The notes beneath the pieces are model-generated. The model did not search any database, was not told the origin of the DNA, and worked only from the letters and a program-made list of their open reading frames with translations. From Astragalus membranaceus (Eukaryota > Streptophyta > Magnoliopsida > Fabales > Fabaceae): a stretch of DNA of 64,000 nt. Positions 58,737 to 64,000 of this stretch are shown here, in pieces. Position 1 is the first letter of the stretch. Each line of letters starts with the position of its first letter. The position numbers were made by a program, and so were the translations under genes. The DNA lies in NCBI GenBank assembly GCA_039519185.1, contig CM076848.1, positions 29,431,917-29,495,916 on the forward strand, written 5' to 3'.

Positions 58737-59540
58737 GTACCAACAGTCACAACAGAGCAGTGGGGCAGCTGTCGATCCAGTGGAGGAGGCTAGAGTAGCT
58801 CGTGATGTTTGGGAGAGAGCAATTGGTCCCCAAAAGACTAATCGTCTGGTAGGATCAGGTGGTATTGGACCGGCTGCTTTTCGAACAAGCATTATTCCGA
58901 GTCTATCAGATTCACATTCTGGATCCTCGACTGGTCGCAATTATGTTTCCAATGCTGGTGAGTTGAATGATGTTAGGCAATTGACGCAGCAACTGAGCGA
59001 GGCTCAGCGTCAGATTGTCGAGCGGCAGGAGCAAAGCGATCGGGAAATGCAGGCGCTTCGGGATCAAAGTGATCGGGAAATGCAGGCGCTTCGGGATCGA
59101 AGTGATCGGGAAATGCAGGCGATTCTGGAGCAGGCTAGGGTAGCTGAGGAGCGCATGGAGGAGCGCTTTAAGTTATTGCAGGATCAGATGATGTCTCAGC
59201 ACTCGAGGCCATCCTCATCAGCATCCTACCCGCCGCCGCCACAGCAGCATTACTATCAGCAGCAGTATGCACCCAGTATCCCCAGCCGTATGCACCCCAA
59301 TATCCCCCGCAGTATGCGCCATTCCAGCCATACCGGCAGCAACATCAGTCACCCCGCCAGCCATACCAGCAGCCCCAACATCAGTCACCCCTGATCCAGC
59401 CAAACCAGCAGTACCCCCAGCAGCGGTCACCCCCGCTGGACATTGATCTTAATGTCCAAATGTCATCGCTCAGTGCTTTATTTCAAGATGATACATATTA
59501 TAATAATGTTGATGACATTGACCGGCAGGCACCCCAGTAG
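58729..59540 (+). pseudogene. Plant En/Spm (Ptta-type) transposase-like C-terminal part
   Basis: The frame reads KYQQSQQSSGAAVDPVEEAR, then an alpha-helical SDREMQALRDQ repeat (three copies of 11 residues, about 59036-59125), then a Q/P/Y-rich tail. A single frameshift near 59270 breaks it: after that point the +1 frame gives QYPPQYAPFQPYRQQHQSP and ends PLDIDLNVQMSSLSALFQ..APQ* at 59540. The N-terminal half of this protein is missing because of the deletion at 58730. Confidence 0.75.
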
Positions 59541-60399
59541 CTTTAGATTATTTTATTTTTTTGTATTGATATTTTATTAATTGTATGGATATTTTTTTGG
59601 TGATAATATTTTACTGCTTTTCCCAATTTTTATTTTTTTAAATTAAAAACTAATTAGTTATTGGATTTTATTTTTTTATCAATAATTAAAAAAATTAATA
59701 AAATAATATATATTTTTAATTAAAACGATTTTTTTAAAAAAATAAAATTTATTTTTTAAAAATAATAATAATTTTTTTTAAAAAAAAATGGTACTTTGCG
59801 GCGGATTTGTGTCGTTTGCGGCGGAATTTTAAATAAAACGTTTTTTTAAAAAAAATTATATTCATTTTTTTAAAAATAAAACGGGTGCTTTGCGGCGGAT
59901 AACGGGAACTTTGCGGCGGATATTGGGCACTTTCCGGCGAATATTTTGTGGGGAAAATTTGTCCCCTTTTTCCGGCGGATTATCCGCCGCAAAGTTGCGG
60001 TGGATTTTGCGGCGCCACTAAATCCGCCGCAAACTTGCGGCGGATAATCCGCCGCAAACTTGCGGCGGATAATCCGCCGCAAACTTGCGGCGGATAATCC
60101 GCCGCAACGCGTTTGCTTCGAACTGGCTACCGGCGGCAAAATTTCGCCGCAAAGTCCAAATATCCGCCGCAAATTTGGCTTTTGCGGCGGATTTTGCCCG
60201 CCGCAAAGTCCAATTTTTCTTGTAGTGCTGGTTTTGGCGCCAAGGACTTGGAGAATTCCGTTTATATAGATTTAGCTAGCCACTTGCATTGTAACAAAAT
60301 CACTAAGATCAATAGGGTGTGTGCGAGTGTAAACACTGGGAAATTAGGGTTCTTGGAAGTGAAGGGGTGTTCGAATTGGGATTATCGCATATCCTGTAC

Positions 60400-61169
60400 C
60401 AAGGAAATCAAAACCGGACCGGACCGACCGGTTCGACCGGTTGAACCGGGAACCGGACCCCTGTCCGGTCCAGTTAGACCCCAGAACCGGATGGCCAAAG
60501 AACCGGGTGAAAAACCGGGAAACCGCTCAAGAACCTGCAAAACCGGCCAGAACCGACGGTTCGGCGGTTACAAGCGGTTCTGAGAAATGATTTTTTTTTA
60601 AATGAAATAAAAAAATTTAAACTATTTGTTGTAAAACAAAATGAGTTTCTGGGCTCAATTTATATATTTTATATATTATGAAAGCCAAGAATCTCACTTA
60701 TATTTTGCTGTGCACACTCTAGCTCTATATTTATAGAGAATGACAGCTCATTCTTCTTATTTGCCATCCGATGTGGGACTAGATATTCACCTTTCAACAA
60801 CATTAGCTTCACTGTTTGCAATTTTCTTATTTGTCATCCGATGTGGAACTTATTTTTTTTCTTTCTAAATAATGCATTAAAATATATATATTTTAAACAT
60901 GTCAAACTTTGAGTTTTTTTATACCTACCAATTTTATGTGTAACTTTAACTAATGACTTGGATATTATATTGTTGAGCTTAAGTTAAGCATAATTTAATT
61001 GTTTATGGTGTGAAATTTTGGGTATTATGGTTTTTTATCCTTTATATATTGTAATAAAAATATTAAATAATATATTTAATTAATTCCGGTTGAACCATCG
61101 GTTGAACCCAAGAACCCCTGAACCGCTACCTCTTCCGGTTCAATGTCCGGTCCGGTTTTGATTACCTTG
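60400..61169. mobile_element. Non-autonomous hAT-like element with perfect 8-bp target duplication
   Basis: It starts CAAGGAAATCAAAACCGG and ends CCGGTTTTGATTACCTTG. TCCTGTAC flanks it at 60392-60399 and 61170-61177. GGTTGAACC / CCGGTTC words crowd both ends. There is no transposase. The right tip also survives in the 3' LTR copy at about 63291-63310, so the insertion predates the deletion there. It carries a USE-like promoter element (next entry). Confidence 0.9.
60726..60779 (-). promoter_or_regulatory. USE + TATA pair with U2-like spacing
   Basis: On the minus strand GTCCCACATCG (60779-60769) is followed after 33 nt by TATAAATA (about 60735-60728). The USE of plant RNA polymerase II snRNA genes lies 33-34 bp from the TATA box. 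A second, mutated copy (CCGATGTGGAAC) lies at about 60838-60849. The DNA downstream does not resemble an snRNA that I recognise. Confidence 0.45.
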
Positions 61170-61468
61170 TCCTGTACAATTGACCTTGAATTGATTGAAT
61201 GCAGCAAGAACTAAGTGGTTGCTTAGTTCCCCAGATGTAAGTATCACTTTGATACTGAATTGGGTAAACAAATCCGTGCGTATTGTGTTTGATTGCGTTG
61301 ATTTCATTTTTTCCCCAATTCGTTCTTAGGGTTCTATCCGATTTGGTATTCTTTGATTCTTTCAATTGCTCAGTTATTAGGCTTAATTGATTCTTGTATA
61401 GTGATTGCGATTAAGCCTATCATTTCTATCAAGAATCACACGCGAATTCATAACCAATTCTTAACAAT

Positions 61469-61481
61469 TGGTATCAAGAGC
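61469..61481 (+). promoter_or_regulatory. Primer-binding site of the inner Copia element
   Basis: TGGTATCAAGAGC lies two bases after the LTR end (CTTAACA) and matches the usual initiator-Met-tRNA site (TGGTATCAGAGC) with one extra A. Confidence 0.85.
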
Positions 61482-61500
61482 GTCGTTGAGAAGGTATCCA

Positions 61501-62300
61501 TGGAAATGGCAAAGTATAACATTGAAAAGTTCAGTGGCAAGAATGACTTTGGTCTATGGAAGATGAAGATGTGTGCGATGTTGGTTCAACAGGGTTTTGA
61601 AGAGGCACTTGAAGGGGAGGATAAATTGCCAGAAACACTGTCTGCAAGGGAGAAGATAGAAATGATGAACAAAGCCTACAGAGCTATTATTCTTTGTTTA
61701 GGAGACAAGGTTCTTAGATAGATCTCTAAGGAAAGATCCACTACAGCTATTTGGCTAAAACTTGAGAATCTTTACATGACCAAGTCTTTGGCAAATAGAC
61801 TCTACCTAAAACAAAGGTTGTATACATTCAAAATGCAAACAGGAACATCCATAGGTGATCACATTGATGAGTTCCATAAACTGATATTGGATCTTGAGAA
61901 CATTGATGTGAAAGTGGATGATGAAGATCAGGCACTGTTGCTCATCAGGTCTCTGAACAGCTCCTATGAAGTCTTGGCAGATACCCTCGTCTATGGAAGG
62001 GATTCAATATCACTTGAAGAGGTTCAAGCTGCTCTTATGGCAAAAGAACTATCCAAGAAGAAGGATACAAAAGAAACTGACCAAGGTGAAAGCCTTATGG
62101 TCAGAGGAAGACACAATAGATGCTACATTTGCAATAAGGAGGGACATTACACAATAGATGCTACATTTGCAATAAGGAGGGACATTACAAGAACAAGTGT
62201 CCAGAAAAGAAAAAAACCAAAAATCAAAAGAATGAGGATGAAGGAAGTGCTTCATTTGTTGATGGCTATGAAAGCTGTGAAATGCTTGTTGCTGCAGGTT
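61501..62300 (+). pseudogene. Copia Gag (retrotran_gag type) with stop and 38-bp duplication
   Basis: It begins MEMAKYNIEKFSGKNDFGLW, typical of Copia gag, and continues LYMTKSLANRLYLKQRLYTF and ..DEDQALLLIRSLNSSYE. A TAG at 61719 interrupts it. The zinc knuckle (CYICNKEGHY..KNKCP) is broken by a tandem 38-bp duplication (62113-62150 and 62151-62188), which shifts the frame. The gag product would normally package the RNA. Confidence 0.9.
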
Positions 62301-62302
62301 GT

Positions 62303-63292
62303 GAAGGGTGTGATTGCAGTGAACTTAATGCAACTACTGAGGAGAGATGCATTGATGATTGGGCAATGGACTCTGCTTGCTCATTCCACATGTTCCCCAA
62401 AAGGGAATGGTTCATAGATTACAAGCCTTATAGAGCAGGACAAGTTCTTATGGGAAACCATATGGGATGTAACATACTAGGCATTGGCACTGTTAAACTC
62501 AGATTGATTGATGGCACAGTGAAGCTCCTGACAAATGTAAGACATGTCCCTGATCTAAGAAGGCCACTCATTTCATTGAGAACACTTGAAGATGCATGTT
62601 TCAATTTCAAAGGTGAAAATGGCATTTTGAAGGCCATGAAAGGGTCTAGAGTTGTTATGAAAGGTGAAAGGAGAGGCAACAAGTTATACATTTTATTAGG
62701 CAGCACTGTAACAGGAGAGGTTAATACTGTTGACTCTCAAACAGTTGATAAGACACTCATATGGCACCAAAGGCTTGGACATATGAGTGAGAAAGGCCTA
62801 AGAGAAATGGAGAAACAAAGATTGCTATGTGGTGACAAGATAGAACAACTTGGCTTCTGTGAGCACTGTGTAATGGGGAAACAGACTAGGGTGAAGTTCT
62901 CCACTGGAATACACAAAACAAAGGAGAGGCTAGGATACATCCACTCTGATCTTTGGGGACCAGCTCAGACACCTACTCATGCAGGAAAAAGGCATTTTCT
63001 AACCTTCACTGATGACTACAGTAGGAAGGTGTGGATTTACCTATTGAAAACAAAAGATGAAGCATTCAATTCTTTTGTTGAGTGGAAGAAGAAAGTAGAG
63101 AATCAAACTGGTATGAAAATCAAAGCTCTAAGAACAGATAGTGGTCTTGAGTTTTCTGATGAGGAATTTAACAACTACTGTAAAGAAAATGGGATAAGCA
63201 GGAACCTAACTGTTAAAGGTACACCTCAACAGAATGGGCTATCTCAGAGGCTAAACCGAACACTCCTAGAGAAAGTTAGATGCATGTTGGTC
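62303..63292 (+). pseudogene. Copia protease-integrase remnant, truncated
   Basis: The frame holds the protease (WAMDSACSFHMF, aspartic active site changed from DSGC to DSAC), the integrase zinc domain (WHQRLGHMSEKGLREM .. CEHCVMGK) and the integrase core: HSDLWGP, FTDDYSRKVW, LRTDSGLEFSDEEF and GTPQQNGLSQRLNRT. The last segment lacks the catalytic Glu expected in QQNGVAERMNRT (Gln here). The sequence breaks off after EKVRCML and joins directly to the LTR at about 63291. Reverse transcriptase and RNase H are gone. Confidence 0.9.
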
Positions 63293-63608
63293 CGGTTTTG
63301 ATTACCTTGTCCTGTACAATTGACCTTGAATTGATTGAATGCAGCAAGAACTAAGTGGTTGCTTAGTTCCCCAGATGTAAGTATCACTTTGATACTGAAT
63401 TGGGTAAACAAATCCGTGCGTATTGTGTTTGATTGCGTTGATTTCATTTTTTCCCCAATTCGTTCTTAGGGTTCTATCCGATTTGGTATTCTTTGATTCT
63501 TTCAATTGCTCAGTTATTAGGCTTAATTGATTCTTGTATAGTGATTGCGATTAAGCCTATAACATTTCTATCAAGAATCACACGCGAAGTCATAACCAAT
63601 TCTTAACA
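63291..63608 (+). repeat. Partial 3' LTR of the inner Copia element
   Basis: It repeats 61152-61466 almost base for base, with a 3-bp insertion (CTATAACATT against CTATCATT) and one substitution (CGCGAAGTC against CGCGAATTC). It starts with the last 19 bp of the hAT element (GTCCGGTTTTGATTACCTTG) and ends CTTAACA. Confidence 0.95.
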
Positions 63609-64000
63609 ATTTGATTATAGTGGAGCTATTTATTTGGTCTGGACGACCCGTGGTTTTTACCCTTTTCTTTGAGGGATTTTCCACGTTAAAAATATCGGTA
63701 TTCAATTGTTTGTTTTTATTGCGTTTTATTTGCCGCCACGTATTCGTTGTTTCTCCTCATAGGTTCTTGCAAGTTTGGGAAATTTATTTCCGCTGCATAT
63801 TATTTTGTTATTACGTTTATGTGTTGATTCCCCATCAATATCATGGATATTTCTCACCAGTACATGTTTGGGGAAGATTGCATAAACGACATTATCTTTA
63901 TTGCGGGGAAAGCTTCCGCCTACTGGGTGGATGAAACTCAACAAGCTTGAGGTGAAGAATACTAGTTGTGACAGTTTTATCTAAAACTCAAAAGGAAAAT
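63609..64000 (+). repeat. Outer Copia LTR, right part
   Basis: It starts with ATTTGATTATAGTGGAGC, the word also found at 54533, and continues GGTCTGGACGACCCGTGGTT .. CCACGTTAAAA, .. GTGTTGATTCCCC. There is no gene. It runs to the window end. Confidence 0.5.

Larger units (their letters stand above)
54774..60227 (+). mobile_element. CACTA (En/Spm-like) element with 3-bp target duplication
   Basis: It begins CACTACAAGAATAATTG and ends CAATTTTTCTTGTAGTG. CTG flanks it at 54771-54773 and 60228-60230. Subterminal regions hold dozens of TTTGCGGCGGAT / ATCCGCCGCAAA words in both orientations (54780-55120, 56080-56350, 59790-60215). It carries a TNP2-like ORF (57138-58736) running directly into the tail of a Ptta/En/Spm-type protein (58729-59540). 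An internal inverted repeat lies at 55190-55790. It is probably a deletion derivative, not autonomous. Confidence 0.93.
54557..63608 (+). mobile_element. Inner Copia retrotransposon, internally deleted and twice invaded
   Basis: The 5' LTR runs from about 54557 to 61466 but is inflated by a CACTA element (54774-60227) and a hAT element (60400-61169). It is followed by the primer-binding site TGGTATCAAGAGC at 61469, complementary to initiator Met tRNA. Gag and pol remnants follow (61501-63292). A partial 3' LTR (63291-63608) repeats 61152-61466 almost exactly. Reverse transcriptase and RNase H are missing. A 23-bp sequence flanks the whole at 54533-54555 and 63609-63631. Confidence 0.85.
52957..64000 (+). 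mobile_element. Outer Copia-type LTR, split by two insertions; right edge open
   Basis: It starts TGTTGGGTATTGGGC at 52957, resumes at 54159 after the MULE, and again at about 63609 (TATAGTGGAGC .. GGTCTGGACGACCCGTGG .. TTTTCCACGTTAAAA), a combination typical of plant Copia LTRs. It is not coding. The end of the LTR, if present, is near or beyond 64000. Confidence 0.6.

Noticed and set aside
60113..60583. 156-codon plus-strand ORF
   Set aside because: It spans the CACTA end, Copia LTR and hAT end, so it is a chance frame.

Overview
This is repeat-rich plant nuclear DNA from a eudicot, most likely a legume (that assignment is my inference). It has introns with GT..AG borders, a photosystem I subunit gene, a 377-codon actin gene with a leader intron, and the small subunit of carbamoyl-phosphate synthase with an N-terminal extension typical of a plastid transit peptide. 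Long AT-rich and microsatellite tracts and many nested transposons fill the rest. There are no bacterial operons, ribosome binding sites or CRISPR arrays. Only four host loci look functional: PSAN (4271-4988, +, 3 exons), a tRNA-Arg(ACG) gene (18161-18232, -), actin (32359-33756, +, 4 coding exons plus a leader intron) and CARA (47009-49950, -, 10 exons). I worked out the exon borders by eye from splice consensus, reading frame and protein continuity.

Layout. 1-2.9 kb: a short TRIM-like terminal-repeat element whose second repeat is split by a 2.4-kb solo LTR. 3.2-3.9 kb: a dead Copia tail. 4.1-5.0 kb: PSAN, followed by two foldback elements. 6.0-9.7 kb: retroelement-like DNA with a low-complexity ORF on the minus strand. 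10.6-13.9 kb: an intact hAT transposon (perfect 8-bp target duplication, 782-aa transposase) next to an unpaired CACTA end. 14.4-15.5 kb: a 5'-truncated LINE. 17.7-22.9 kb: a CACTA element holding fragments of several host genes, all on the minus strand, together with the tRNA-Arg gene. 23.7-30.3 kb: a PIF/Harbinger element (TSD TAA) with a Myb/SANT-like ORF, split by a 3.3-kb solo LTR (TSD CTACA).

31.0-34.1 kb: actin. 34.3-35.5 kb: a 1.3-kb foldback element. 36.1-44.9 kb: a composite bounded by about 150-bp inverted repeats (MULE-like), filled with gypsy LTRs, a gypsy protease remnant and a non-autonomous CACTA element (TSD TCT). 45.1-45.8 kb: a 620-bp hAT-like element (TSD CATAAGTG). 47.0-50.0 kb: CARA. 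50.5 kb: a tRNA-derived SINE. 52.96 kb to the window end: a Copia-type LTR that was hit first by a near-complete foldback MULE (9-bp TSD) and by a second Copia element. The LTR of that second element was in turn hit by a CACTA element (TSD CTG) and by a hAT element (TSD TCCTGTAC).

The most notable signals are: (i) the gene-capturing CACTA element that carries an apparently intact tRNA gene; (ii) two repeats that carry the plant snRNA promoter pair (USE plus TATA), one with U6-like and one with U2-like spacing; (iii) the 1.1-kb C-rich/G-rich foldback MULE; (iv) the five-layer nest at the right end; and (v) a SINE/LINE pair with matching 3' tails.
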